DNA from: Nemertoderma westbladi
Taxonomy: Eukaryota > Xenacoelomorpha > Nemertodermatida > Nemertodermatidae
Direction: 5' to 3'
DNA: 32,454 nucleotides
Assembly: GCA_032718475.1 (NCBI GenBank)
Contig: JAUCBJ010003199.1
Span: forward strand, 1 to 32,454
Part shown: one piece after another, positions 9,857 to 20,012 of the stretch
Layout of the letters: every line of letters starts with the position of its first letter
How positions within the stretch are numbered: the stretch's first letter is position 1
Program-made: the position numbers and the translations under genes
The notes under the pieces: model-generated
Told to the model about the DNA's origin: nothing
What the model saw: the letters and a program-made list of their open reading frames with translations, nothing else
The model's database searches: none

Positions 9857-10828
9857 TTTCAGTCGGTGCAAATTGAATTACACCACCCCAGTTGTCTTGG
9901 TCTATATAATAAATTGTAAACATTTATCGGTGCAAATGCTATATGCCTACTCTTGAATATCATTTTAACAAAAACTCCTAACAAAAACATAAACCGTTAT
10001 TGCTGACTGAGATTTCAACCTCAACCACAACGATTCACTATGCTCTAATTTTTTCGTTGTGTAAAGAAATTATTAAAAAATATTCTTTGCTCGCTACGCT
10101 CGCATTATTCCATTTAATTTATTATCAAACACATAAGCAGAAACATACTTTGTCATATGGCAAAATTAGAAAAATTGTGTTGCTCGTTTATCTTCTTATA
10201 GCAAAATACAAACTGTAAGGGAACTCCTCCAGTAAAGATCACTAGAGGATCACTTTCGTCGTGTGTTTGAGATGTTCGAAAGACCCTTATACGATTCCAC
10301 AGATGCTCCCTAGTAGAATGCCTACCACCCTTCCCACGTGACATCCGGTTTCGCTCAGGGAACCTACTGTCGGCGCACCAGTAACCTGTCGAGGATATGC
10401 GTTAGCGTTAGACCCCAGAAGCAGTGTAATAAATACGAGGGTTCTGGTTGACTGATTGTATAATGGCATTTACTAGCAATAACTAATGTCTCTCACCAAT
10501 AGTAGCTATTGCACGGTGCGAAGTAGCGTAATCACCAATAATCTAATATAACTACTGTAGTAAATAACACACGGAAAGATGATATTTAATGTAGAATTGC
10601 ACCTGTAGAATTAACTACTTGACCGAAAACATTATATGTTTTCAGTTAGGCAGAGTTAAGGCTTTTTGATTGACTTGATGCCGGAAACCATATATAGCGG
10701 GGAATGCACGGGATAGAGTTCGCTAAATAAACTTTGGTTACTTATGAAGGCTGGAACTGTCTGTCATTGACTGCTTACAGCTGTTGTTGAGGAACACATT
10801 GGCAAGTCAACGGGGTGTATCAATAGTA
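9857..10828. other. AT-rich sequence, no supported gene
   Basis: Only short open frames occur. A minus frame at 10469-10287 opens with a signal-peptide-like segment (LVFITLLLGSNANA) but has no other support. A CATATATAGCGGGG stretch near 10688 resembles a TATA element, without a gene to attach it to. Confidence 0.35.
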
Positions 10829-11080
10829 TTATTTGAAGTTTCCGATATCGCCGAATATTTGTAAGCACTGATGTGAGGCGTCGACAACAGTACAATGCCT
10901 TTCCAGTGGATTGGAAGAAGCAGTAAAAACTGTAGTATTTTCCGCTATCCGAGTGTCGCGAGAAACTGGTGGGCTGCTGTTCTTACAAGCGCTTTGTTTG
11001 GTAAGGTAACCTCCAACATAAACAATTGCTGGAAGAAGGTCACAGTCTAAATCTTGGGTCAGCAATGGAAGCGAATTCAT
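10829..11080 (-). CDS. Short unrecognised frame, possibly a DNA-transposase remnant (83 aa)
   Basis: This open frame starts at ATG 11080 and is preceded in frame by TAA. Residues near the start read LLPAIVYVGGYLTKQSACK, which loosely resembles the Y-I-A-G-Y-x-x-x-K...C block of P-element/THAP9-type or related transposases. The rest is serine- and threonine-rich with no recognisable motif. No terminal inverted repeats were found around it. It may equally be a chance frame; the resemblance is weak. Confidence 0.18.
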   Translation of the reverse strand: MNSLPLLTQDLDCDLLPAIVYVGGYLTKQSACKNSSPPVSRDTRIAENTTVFTASSNPLERHCTVVDASHQCLQIFGDIGNFK

Positions 11081-11318
11081 GAGTTAATCTTCCTTCTTGG
11101 GTAGAGGTATATAATAAAGCGTGCAGCTGTGAGTCTGGGATGCAGTCGTTCGTACTTCGCACGATTTACTTCCATTACTTGCTGAGTGGAAATATAGTAA
11201 TCACCTCCAAAAGCTTGGCGAATATGCCTAAAATATCCATCTAATTTTCGAGGAGAATATACTTGTGAGTAAACACTTCTAATACTTCAGATATCTATTC
11301 ATTTAATATAAAAATTTT
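11081..11318. other. Short intergenic stretch, nothing recognised
   Basis: This lies between the short minus frame and the TTCTAGAACA-bearing AT-rich repeat. It contains only an ordinary TATATAATAAAG stretch near 11108. Confidence 0.3.
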
Positions 11319-11625
11319 GTTCTAGAACAAATATTTTTTGTAAAAAAAAAAATAAAATAAACTATCTAATTTGATAATTTTCTTAATTATATATTGTATG
11401 TTATCTTTGTATCACATATTTAATAAAAATCACTAGCTACAATGAACAATTTGTAGTTGTTAGTAATTGTTTTTAACACTAATAAAATAAAAAACACCAC
11501 TAAAAACAATTTTTTTCTAATGTTCTAGAACAAAAAATATTTGTTCTAGAACATTACTTTTTACAAAAATGAATATATGATAGGTTCTAGAACATTTTTT
11601 TTTAAGTAAGAAAAACTAGCTTTGA
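11319..11625. repeat. AT-rich repeat with TTCTAGAA palindromes, left flank of the retrotransposon
   Basis: TTCTAGAAC occurs at 11320, 11523, 11544 and 11585, mostly inside the wider palindrome TGTTCTAGAACA. The part 11540-11625 resembles 15676-15765 in direct orientation. Both have two palindromes about 40 bases apart, then a poly-A or poly-T run and AAAAACTAGCT. Confidence 0.6.
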
Positions 11626-11793
11626 TAACCACAAAAAACCTAATGACGTAATTTGCTATATTATAAATGAAATAATAATAATATTTATGTAGCACTATGA
11701 CCGGGTTATGAAATGATAAACAATTCAATGGAATGTACTTTGCTTATTTCCTATGATGTAACTGGATCCATTCGGTAATCTGTCGTAACCGGT

Positions 11794-14700
11794 CTAGCGA
11801 AGTAGGAACACTTCATCGAGGCTAGCTTGGGTGGGGAGGATCCCCATGATGGCGCTGGCATTCCCACGGGTGATGGCAATCGATAGCCGCTTGAACAGGA
11901 AGGAGGTGGACCTTGGTTCCCCAGTGGCGAGGGCGATTCGGCGACCGATCTCATTGAGGAGAACGGTGCCCTCATCACCGATTGGGCCGAGGGTTTCGGA
12001 GGCAACCATCACAAAGTGATAGTTGTGAGCCAGGTCGGCATATTTAGCAGCTTTGGTTGCCTCAGCCGCTGCGGCAGCACCCCCTTCGGTTATCGATGTA
12101 ATCGGGAGATAGGATTGGGCTAAGGTATCCCGGCAGGTGAAGTCCCAAACGAGGCTACGTCCTTGGTGCCAAGGGGCGACAGACATACAGTCTGGTTTCC
12201 GGCCATCCTTGCAGAGGTTGCGGGGCTCGAGGGTGGATGATATACCGGCAGATGACAGGGCGCGGTGGATCACATCATTGGCCTCAGCGTGGCGGGAGAA
12301 TTTACCACAGTTGTGGAGGCAGCTGAGACCATGAGTCCCGCTTGTGTCGACGACGGCATCACAGCCTTGACAAGAATGCTCGGCACAGACTGGCGCGCCG
12401 AGACGGATGGCGGTGCCAATCCGGACCTGGTCGTCGCTAAGACGGAGCCCCAGGGAAGCGATGGGGAGCACCTGGAGCCAATCACCTGAGTGTTTAGCCT
12501 TAGAGGCGATGAGTCGGGCCTTCGCTTTGGGGGTATTGGCAGAAGCTAGGAGGGAGTCGTAGGTTTTGGAGCACAGGGGAGCATCCCAGGCCTTTTGGAC
12601 AGATGGGTTGGGAGGTGTGTCAGTGCCAGGAGGAAGGAGCGATAGGGCCTTTGAGATGAGCGGGTTAGTCGAATCGGAGATAGAGGTGGGCAGAAGGGCA
12701 CGAAGCAGGGGACCGCATCCGAAGACGGAGGCCAAGAAGGCCGGCAGTGAGACGTCCCTCGTGCTATGCACGCCAAGCCCACCTGAAGCGATGGGGAGAG
12801 AGGCTTGAGACCAAGAAGGGTCGTCGAGCCGAATATTCAGCGTTGACTCAAGTGCAGCACTAATTGAAGAGTCTAAGTCGGATAGAGATGGGGCAAGGAA
12901 GCAAGGGGAGCAACGCAGGATAAACATTAGTTTGGGGATTGCGAAACAGTGGCGGAGCAGGTATAAAGCGTCATGAGAGGAAAGGAGTTGGAGGCGATTG
13001 GTGAAAGTTGCCAGTTTGGATGCTTTGTTCTGGAGAATGGACTCCATAGCTGGTTCACGGAGCGGAGCACCCAGAAGGGAGGCATCAACGAGGTTGATAC
13101 ATTTGATTCCAGGAGTGATCGCATCGAATATGGCGGCGGTCTCAGGTTTCCGATTTGGTGGAAAGTTGGTGGAAAAAATCAACTCACATTTCGATGCTTT
13201 AATCTGGAGGCCGAGTTTAGCAGCTTTGGAGATCACAGATTCAAGGTTAGAGTCAACAACGGAGGGGGTCCCTCCAAGGGACCCATCGTCTAAGAACCAG
13301 ACGTTGAGGGGAGTTTTGACACTCTCAACAATTTCATTGGTGTCAGAGCTGAAGAAAAGGTTGCCTAGAGGGTCACCCTGTTGAATTCCAACCTCCGAAG
13401 AAATGGTTGTGTCCTCATAGAAGAGGTGGGTGGGTTGCGAGTAAGCCTGGAAAGCGATGGGGTACAGGGGTGGAAGGTTCTGCAGGATTGAATGGAGGAC
13501 AGGCCCGCGATGAACGCTGTTGAAGGCGTTTTTGAAGTCAATTTTGACCATGATGGTTGGCTCAACGGACTCCTGAAGAAATCTCCGGGATGCATGAACA
13601 GGCTTTTTAATCTTAGAGAGTGTGATGAACAGGTTTGTCAAATGTGCAGCATAATTGAACCCAGGTGCCTCACAAGGTGTTTGCGGCAGGGCTGGGTTGG
13701 GTGGCTCGCAGGAAGGCCCTGAGACAGGGGTTTGGTTGGAGGTGGGGCTGACCACCGGCTGATTGAGTAGTGGTAGAGAACCAGAACCGGGACAATGGGA
13801 GCCACCCAGGGCCTTGTGTTTACGGAGGCCACCGTTGATTTTGGTGAGGCACAGCCTACTGCACGAGCCGCATAAGGAACGGGGTAGATTGGCTTGACGT
13901 GGTTCAGTTGGAGCAGATTGAGAGTCTGACTGACTGAAGATGAGGGTTTGGGGGGATTTGGGTATTTCAGATCGACTTAGGTGGCCCGAAATATTGGGTT
14001 GAGGTAACACATGGAAGAAGGGAGGGGAGATAGGGGTGGATGCATGGTGGGTGGGAGGGGGGGGTGATGATGGTGCACAGGGTGCTTGTTTGGGGTCGAC
14101 CAGAGGGGGAAGGTCGGGTTCGGTGAGCGTGATGGTGGAAGAACTGGGGCTTACTAGGGTGGAGTGACTAGCAACAAGGTCCCGCAGGTGGACCCGGAAA
14201 GAATTGATTGGTTCATCATTGTTATAGGGGGGTACAATACCGTCGAGACTCATTTTAAGAAAGCGACAGACGAAAACCCCACATTGGAAACCATCGAACT
14301 GGAGTTTGGGAAGGGGTAAACCGATGCTAGTTGGGGGCATTTGGATGCCGTGACGTGATGAAGTGGCTGTAACCCAGTGTTGGAGGGCAGCTACACACTG
14401 TCCATCAATTCCACTGAATGAGTCATAGTAATTGATGGCCCCTGATTGGGGGGAGAAGGATGCCAAAGACCAATGATAGCCCCCCACATTTATTGGGAAA
14501 AAAAGTACGTCATAGGAAAATGTGTCTGCCTGGGACCAGCGGCGGACCCTAGAGATCCTGTTGGGTGACATGAGGGTGTTAAAAAACTGGGTGCTGAAAA
14601 CCTTTGCTTTTCCGGGGTATTGGAGGCAGAAGAATTCAGAGATTGCCTCGATAATATTGTCATTCAGCCAGTTTTTGCCTGAGAGGGTGCTGATGTCGGC

Positions 14701-14820
14701 TTCAGAGATGGAACGGCCAGCCAGGAGGAATGATGGTTAATCTACAGATGGAGGGTCAAAGAGGAGGACGCTATCGGAAATAAAATCGGAACTGAGATTG
14801 ATTGTGGTGTTTGGATCCAT
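11794..14820 (-). pseudogene. Ulp1 protease-RT-restriction-like endonuclease polyprotein with one stop codon
   Basis: The natural start is ATG 14820 (MDPNTTINL). A TAA at 14739-14737 interrupts codon 28, then the frame is open to TAG 11794. Before Met14571, ADISTLSGKNWLND is a Ulp1-type substrate-binding opening. Counting from Met14571: Ulp1 catalytic His33 (GGYHWS), Asp50 (YYDSF), Gln91 and Cys97 (QFDGFQCGVFVC); a Cys/His finger at C234, C237, H252, H259; RT motif A Asp345 (KIDFKNAF), motif B 395-403 (GIQQGDPLG) and motif C FLDD 426-429; CCHC C734, C737, H747, C751; endonuclease RKPD 791-794 and D810 (VWDFT). The RT fingers appear missing: KIKKP at 319-323 runs straight into VHASRRFL. This points to an inactive copy despite the long open frame. 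Confidence 0.82.
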
Positions 14821-15140
14821 TAAACTTTTTTGAATCTCGAAATGATAACAAAATTAGCAATAATTGGTAAGAAAATGTAACCGGAGTAGCCAAATGGTGA
14901 TACAGAAGTTGGCCCTATTAGCCTAATCGGGCGGTACAGCAATAAAATATGAAACAGCAACAAATGGGACGTCAAACGATAAGCAGTTACAGGTGAGGTG
15001 AGATAAATTGATGGTAGAAGGATGCTGGCGTATAGAAGAGATTGTAATGATAACAGTTATTGATTTGTAAATAGTGATCGCATTGAAGGGTGATGCAGTC
15101 ATATGCCATATGGGTGGTATTTAAACAGACTGAGAAGAGG

Positions 15141-15303
15141 GCGGTGCCCGAACGTAGAGGAGAGCGGTGCCTGAACTGAGGAGCGCGGTGCCCGAACTGA
15201 GAAGCGCGGTGCCCGAATAGAGGAGCGCGGTCCCTGAACTGAGAAGCGCTGTGCCCGAACTGAAAATTGCGGTGGCCGTACTGAGAAGTGCGATGCCCAA
15301 ACG
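15141..15303. repeat. GC-rich 21-base tandem repeat, about 8 copies
   Basis: The unit is GAGAAGCGCGGTGCCCGAACT with a 21-base step (GCGGTG at 15164, 15185, 15206; the first step is 23). It lies upstream of the polyprotein start on the minus strand. As 21 is a multiple of three, the minus frames read 7-residue repeats (such as FGHRAPQ). It could be part of the retrotransposon 5' untranslated region or promoter, or an older local repeat. Confidence 0.8.
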
Positions 15304-15675
15304 TCGGCCCCGGGGTGGGTACCAGTAACTGGGTCACCGGCCACCACCCACAACTGGGCCCGGAACCTCGGTAGTCGTTGCACGAACCTTGAAACACGTA
15401 CGGCGGCTTGGTGGACAGTAGTCTGACATTAGAATTAGCAGAAGGAGGTGAATTTAATCACTTACTTATGATTTTATTAGTTCAATCAAGACCATAAGTG
15501 ATGTTTCTTTGTGAAGAAGCTTCTCCTTTAATATTTTTCATAGATAATAACATATAACTTAAACAAATATGATTTATATAAAATCCATATTTATTATATA
15601 ATTTTTTTTTCAAAATGAATCAATAAATCATCTCAAAAAACCTAATTAAATAATTTTGTTTGTAAACAACAATTA
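15304..15675. other. Transition from GC-rich element to AT-rich flank
   Basis: 15304-15420 is GC-rich and probably still part of the retrotransposon 5' end. From about 15430 the sequence becomes AT-rich with no gene. The exact boundary is not visible and no clear target-site duplication was found. Confidence 0.35.
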
Positions 15676-15765
15676 TTTGTTCTAGAACAAAATTAATAAA
15701 AAAAAGAATAGACAATATGTTCTAGAACATTAAAAAAAAAGTAACAAAAACTAGCTATTTTAAAA
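15676..15765. repeat. AT-rich TTCTAGAACA repeat, right flank of the retrotransposon
   Basis: TTCTAGAAC occurs at 15680 and 15720, followed by a poly-A run and AAAAACTAGCT. The arrangement matches 11540-11625 in the same orientation about 4.1 kb away. Confidence 0.6.
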
Positions 15766-15772
15766 ACTTTGG

Positions 15773-15791
15773 TGGGGGGGGGGGGGGGGGG
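15773..15791 (+). repeat. Poly(G) run, 19 bases
   Basis: This is an uninterrupted G19 followed by TACACAAAAC. It is unusual in AT-rich surroundings and can form G-quadruplex-type structure; its length may be uncertain in the assembly. Confidence 0.9.
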
Positions 15792-16092
15792 TACACAAAA
15801 CACATTAGTACGGTTCTAGTGGTGAATACATCTAGTGGTGAACTACTAGCTAGTTTATGCTAATTTCTTTTTTTGTACATGTTCTTTAATATGGTATTTT
15901 AACGGTACCTATCAAATTTTATTTTTTTATTTTTCATGAATGAGAATGTTTCAAGAATTGTTCTATAACTTAGATACATTCAACCACAATAAAATTTTTA
16001 TGATTAGCTATTAAAAAATATAAATTTAGTTAAATTCATTTTCAACATAAAAATAGGCCTACTAGCAACCATAAAAAAACTCTAGCTATTTA
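15792..16092. other. AT-rich stretch with CTAGTGGTGAA duplications
   Basis: There is no gene. TCTAGTGGTGAA occurs twice close together (15816-15842), followed by ACTACTAGCTAG. The rest is plain AT-rich sequence up to the RTE copy A target site. Confidence 0.4.
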
Positions 16093-16143
16093 CCATATAA
16101 ACTACTACTACTAGGATCGGCATGCTGCATTGCAGCTGCATTT

Positions 16144-16827
16144 TTAAGAATGCTGTGCCGGCTTATCGACAAAATTGCACCGCCACAACTCCCTATCACC
16201 CATGACATTTGCTAGATCATCCGCATCTTCAAGGCCAGTGTCCTTTAATATGCGTCTCAAGAAAGTCATGGGCTGTCCACCATGCTTATTCACTCCATGA
16301 GGCTGCCAAAGTACAAGATTATGCACTGGCTGGTCCTCACGGCGAAAGCAATGTCCTGCAAAGCGGAGGCGATTTTGTTCTAGTGTCAATCTTGGGGGAA
16401 CCAATGAGACACCTCCAATGTTATATAGTGTCTGGTTGGAGATGTGTGCATTGTACTTGACACAATGAACCCGGCGTAGCATTCTTGTGAATGTGCCATC
16501 CAGAGATTTGGTGTCCTCAGCAGTTAAGGCCCAGCGTGGACTCCCATAGAGGAGTACTGGAACTACTGCTGCTCTAAATAATCGGACCTTAAGTTTCCGA
16601 TTAATTCTCGGTGACTTACAAATCCTGGAAAGCCTATTCAAGGCTGCCCATGCCTTTCCCTTACGTATTCGAAGGTCCTCACCTGACTTCCGGATCCATG
16701 ATCCCAGGTAACAGAAGTCATCCACATGCTCAAGCATACCATCTTTTGAGCTTATGCTCATCCGATCCGAGACTTGCTGAGGACTTCCAAAGTTAACTGT
16801 CAAGATTTTGGTCTTTCTGGAGTTCAT
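16144..16827 (-). pseudogene. RTE-like retrotransposon C-terminal region, copy A (227 aa)
   Basis: This follows the RT palm in intact relatives. Visible blocks are NSRKTKILTVNF, HVDDFCYLGSWI, RKLKVRLFRAAVVPVLLYGS, ALTAEDTKSLDGTFTRMLRR, and a C-terminal FAGHCFRREDQPVHNLVLWQPHG. These are the standard thumb and post-RT blocks of RTE/CR1-group LINEs (YGSxxWxL, R.L..GH..R). The frame ends at 16144, about 40 bases before the element's 3' tail. It is open over 227 codons, suggesting a fairly young copy, but with no RT core upstream it is non-functional. Confidence 0.75.
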
Positions 16828-17040
16828 AAAAAGACCAACACTAGAAGCAGCATGTTCTAATGAGCTGAGGAGCCGTTGGGCTCCCGCACTTCTGGGCAGT
16901 ACTTCATTTCGCCAATAGGAATATCTGGGAGTACAGACTCAGACACTTTTACTTCTATAAAGTTATCAGGCAATACCCTGTCATTATTGAGGAGCTTTTC
17001 AAAGTGGGCCTTCCAACCATTGAGGCGATCGGCTGGTGAT

Positions 17041-18432
17041 TCAGCCTCTGGTGGTTGGTTGGCTTTTCCGCCCAGTAAGAAATTTGATCGATTTCCATGC
17101 CTGGGATGATTGCCTGCTGTCGTCGGCATCATTGATGGCATCAACCTGTTGGTTTATTAGCTCCTGTAGATTAACAGAGTACTGCCTGTTCAGGGACCTA
17201 GATGCAGCCTTATCTGCATTCTTGGCTGCTGTAGTCTGTTTGAGTCGGGACTCTTTCTGCGCCTTATATAGGTCATTTCGGCACTTCTGGATTTTGTTGT
17301 CAGTCCAGGGGGCCCTTTTCCTGTTTCGAGGGTATACAGGAACTGTTTCTGCAGCTGCTAACTTAACTGCTTCTGTGAAGGCAGTATAGCCCTCACAGTG
17401 ATCTGCCGCCTCAGAGGCAAGAACCTCATACCTGTTGCTCAGCTGTACTGTGAAGCTGGATCTCACACTTGGCTGTTGCAACAGAGAGGACCAGTCATGC
17501 CGCGGCAAGGCAGATTTTGTTGTTCTGCTAGCACGCAGACTAAGTCTTACCTTGGCCACAATAAGGCGGTGATCACTGGAGAAGGGTCGAAGTGTAAATG
17601 CATTACAGTCTTGTATAGAGCTCCTGTACTTCCTACAAAACAGAATATGGTCTATCTGGGACTTGTGACCACTTGGTCCACTATGAGTCCATAGCTTTCC
17701 AGTTCGCTTCTTGAACTGGGTTCCAGCCGAAAACAATCCATTTCCAGAGATAAAATCCTGAAGATGGATGGAATTTCGGTTGACACTATTGCTATAGACC
17801 CAGGGCGATGTAGGTGATTGATGCAGACTTGCATTAAAGTCTCCCAGGAATGCTAAGAATGCATGCTGATCCACTCCATCAGTAGCTGCTTGTAGATTGT
17901 GGTAGAAATTTTCCACCTCTACAGGGGCAACACTAGTTGGAGAGTAGCACACAATCAGAACCACCTTAGGAAACTTCTTACCCAGTCTTCCAGAACATGA
18001 AAAGTGGCAACGGATGATGCGGTTAGAGATTTGGTCTATTTTGTCCAATGCTGCATGTGCAGTTGGCTTCATTAATAGACCAATACCACCATTGCCATTA
18101 TCATCTGCTGACGCGAGGGCGTGTCGCCAACCACCCCCCATGTCCTTAATCAGAACCTCATCAGTCTGTCCAGTCTGCATTCGGTGCTCTTGGACACCCA
18201 CTGCGCTAAGACAAAGCCTCTCCCCCTCACAATCTGGCCTCCCTGGTGACCCGGGGTTTGGGCCAGAAAGGTCATCAGGAAAGGGACTCAAAGAATTGTT
18301 GGCTTCTCTCTCTCCAGTAGGGGGTGAGACAAGCAGCCGGTCAGGAGATAACTGACGCCTGTGAGGCCGATTGTGTCCGGTATTTCCACTGGCCTCTAGT
18401 GGCCGGACCTCCGCATTACTAATGTAATCCAT
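17041..18432 (-). pseudogene. RTE-like retrotransposon APE endonuclease ORF, copy A (463 aa)
   Basis: I take ATG 18432 (MDYISNAEV) as the start because it follows the C-rich 5' leader; the open frame extends further to 18516 without support. The apurinic-like endonuclease nicks target DNA for target-primed reverse transcription. Visible motifs, numbered from Met18432: Glu82 in GVQEHRM, GGIGLLM near 115, VCYSPTS near 161, GDFNASL with Asp198 and Asn200, QIDHILF with Asp261, and SSDHRLIV with Asp287 and His288. The usual N-terminal NVRTL motif before QEHR is not visible, and PDCEGERLCLSAVG looks like a deletion junction there. The frame stops at 17041, after which homologous sequence continues in another frame (17144-16857: LNGWKAHFEKLLNNDRV). 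Confidence 0.72.
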
Positions 18433-18492
18433 AGTGGGGGGTTGGGGGGTGCTTTTTTGCCGAATCAGCTCTCGGGGCCATATAAAACTACT

Positions 18493-19536
18493 GTAGCTAC
18501 TTCTAAAAACAACCAAATATAGTATGAAATACCGACATTATTTATATTTTATGAATAAAAAAATGCCTGTGGTGGCACTACTATACACCATGTCCTGGAA
18601 TATAGTGTCTTTATTCTCGTACATGAAATTTGAAACCGAGATAGTTTCACCTCCCTCCTCCTTACTGGGTGACCTATTTTTGCTTTCATTCTTTAGCTAC
18701 AAGCGTTTAAAAAAGTGTCTCCGTCGATATTGCACCAGTTACAGCACAGTTATTCTTCAACCTTATAGTAATTTGTAGGTACTAGTGGAAATCTGGCCGC
18801 GAAAAGATCGAAATATGTAAATATATTTGAATTTATCTTCGAATTTTGCATATATTTACTTATTTACTTGAACTGTCGAAAGCACCGTTGGATGTGAACG
18901 GGGCTTAACGCCATTATATACTGTACCAGTCATATCCTTTCGGGGTTAATGGCTATATAGTATGTAATATAGATAGAGTCTAACAAGACTCCAACAAAGT
19001 CGCCAGTACTGCCGACAAACATACTGCGGACATGGTCTCTTGAAGTTTACTCCACCATATATTCTGTAGATGGCTCCCTTTTAAGGGACCAGACATTACA
19101 CGTTGTGGGGTCTTCGAGCAGCACGTGTTAAAATGTTCAATGACTGAGCAGCGACTAATTAACAAATTTATGAGGGATTCATTGACCAGCTACAGACAGA
19201 CCAATATTGTGACATATATTTTAGTTTAATGTTTGATTCAATTAAAGGCACAAATTAAAAAGGCTACAAATATATAGGGTTGAATAATTAAATTAGTCAC
19301 CCATTAAAAGGTAGGCAAATATAAGTTGCAATCTATATAAATTTTTAAATTCAGTAGTGTGCGTGTGTTGTGTATTGATTCCGTAGATTTCATGTTGAAA
19401 TAGCGTTCATTAACTTAATTTCTATTTAATTATTCAGGCATACTAATACCCACTTTAAATTAGTTCGTGTGTGTTAAGTGTGTAAGATTTGATTGTTTTG
19501 GCACGAACCCATTAGGGCACAGAAACTGACGGATTC
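18493..19536. other. AT-rich intergenic sequence
   Basis: There are short open frames only. 18900-18960 has two related stretches (GGGCTTAACGCCATTATATACTGT and GGGGTTAATGGCTATATAGTATGT) that may be an old repeat. No gene is supported. Confidence 0.35.
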
Positions 19537-19590
19537 TTCGCGAATTTCGCAAACGTCGCGAATTTCGCAAACGTCGCAAACTTCGGTAAT
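19537..19590 (+). repeat. 18-base tandem repeat GCGAATTTCGCAAACGTC
   Basis: Two full copies and partial copies lie at both ends (TTCGCGAATTTCGC, GTCGCAAACTTCG). The unit includes the palindrome GCGAATTTCGC with one mismatch. Confidence 0.7.
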
Positions 19591-19689
19591 TTTTTCTACA
19601 ATTTTGACTCCTTAAGCAAAAGTGTCCCGAATGAGTTTTTTAACTTTTATTTCTTTGTGATTTTGATTGCTTTTTTATATTAGTGAATG

Positions 19690-19902
19690 TTCTAGAACCT
19701 TAGTAGATTTTTTATGGTATATAGCTAGTATTTTTTACTAGCTAGTAATTTTTGGAAATTATTTTGGTCATTAATATATTCTTCAACAGTTTAACCTGAA
19801 ATATCATGGACTTTCACATTTTTTATAATTTCTAAAAATACTAGCTAGCAAAAAACACTACCGGTAGCTATCATAAAGAACATATCTACTAATGTTCTAG
19901 AA
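19690..19902. repeat. Third TTCTAGAAC / CTAGCTAG repeat site
   Basis: TTCTAGAAC lies at 19690 and 19895, near the two ends of an AT-rich segment that contains ACTAGCTAGTAATTTT and ACTAGCTAGCAAAAAA. This is the same motif vocabulary as 11319-11625 and 15676-15765, so it is probably one dispersed non-coding repeat family. Confidence 0.5.
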
Positions 19903-20012
19903 CTTTCACCAATAACAAAAAAATTTAAAAACTCTAAAAAAGGATTGGTGAAGAATGGCTGGGGTGTCGACAGGGCGAAGTAGGGACCGTGTTGCTTAAC
20001 CCCTTAGAGCCT

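Larger units (their letters stand above)
11640..15420 (-). mobile_element. NeSL/Utopia-like non-LTR retrotransposon with Ulp1 protease and restriction-like endonuclease
   Basis: The element is minus-strand, GC-rich, and stands out from AT-rich flanks. It encodes one polyprotein (11794-14820). The 3' untranslated part runs from 11793 to roughly 11640 and contains an ATT-rich run; no poly(A) tail is evident. The 5' region above 14820 includes 21-base repeats (15141-15303). Exact ends are uncertain. Elements with a Ulp1-like cysteine protease, RT and restriction-like endonuclease in one frame are known from the NeSL and Utopia groups, many of which insert at specific sites. The assignment is by domain order, not by sequence search. 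Confidence 0.75.
16107..18477 (-). mobile_element. RTE-like non-LTR retrotransposon, copy A (RT core deleted)
   Basis: The minus-strand element starts near 18477 and ends near 16107 with a short (TAG)n tail after GCATGCCGATCC. CCATATAAACTACT at 16093-16106 and CCATATAAAACTACT at 18478-18492 form a near-perfect duplication, so both ends are probably intact. It carries APE endonuclease (18432-17041), a frame-shifted linker (17144-16857) and the C-terminal tail (16827-16144). RT fingers and palm, including the catalytic Asp pair, are missing: at about 16880 the linker jumps to the segment that follows FADD in copy D. It cannot move on its own. Confidence 0.78.

Noticed and set aside
10287-10469. 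Minus-strand 60-residue frame with a signal-peptide-like start
   Set aside because: Short, no family, no polyadenylation signal, and an overlapping frame looks equally plausible.
12137-13722. Several plus-strand frames of 60-130 residues
   Set aside because: They are shadows of the minus-strand retrotransposon polyprotein, whose motifs are unambiguous.
15099-15397. Minus frames with FGHRAPQ-type 7-residue repeats
   Set aside because: They come from the 21-base GC-rich repeat and are open in more than one frame.
11319-15765. Long terminal repeats of an LTR retrotransposon
   Set aside because: The enclosed element has Ulp1, RT and restriction-like endonuclease domains without integrase, RNase H or gag, and the flanks are short AT-rich repeats without TG...CA ends.
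18524-18778. Plus-strand 84-residue frame with hydrophobic stretches
   Set aside because: Low-complexity AT-rich sequence with no start context or family resemblance.
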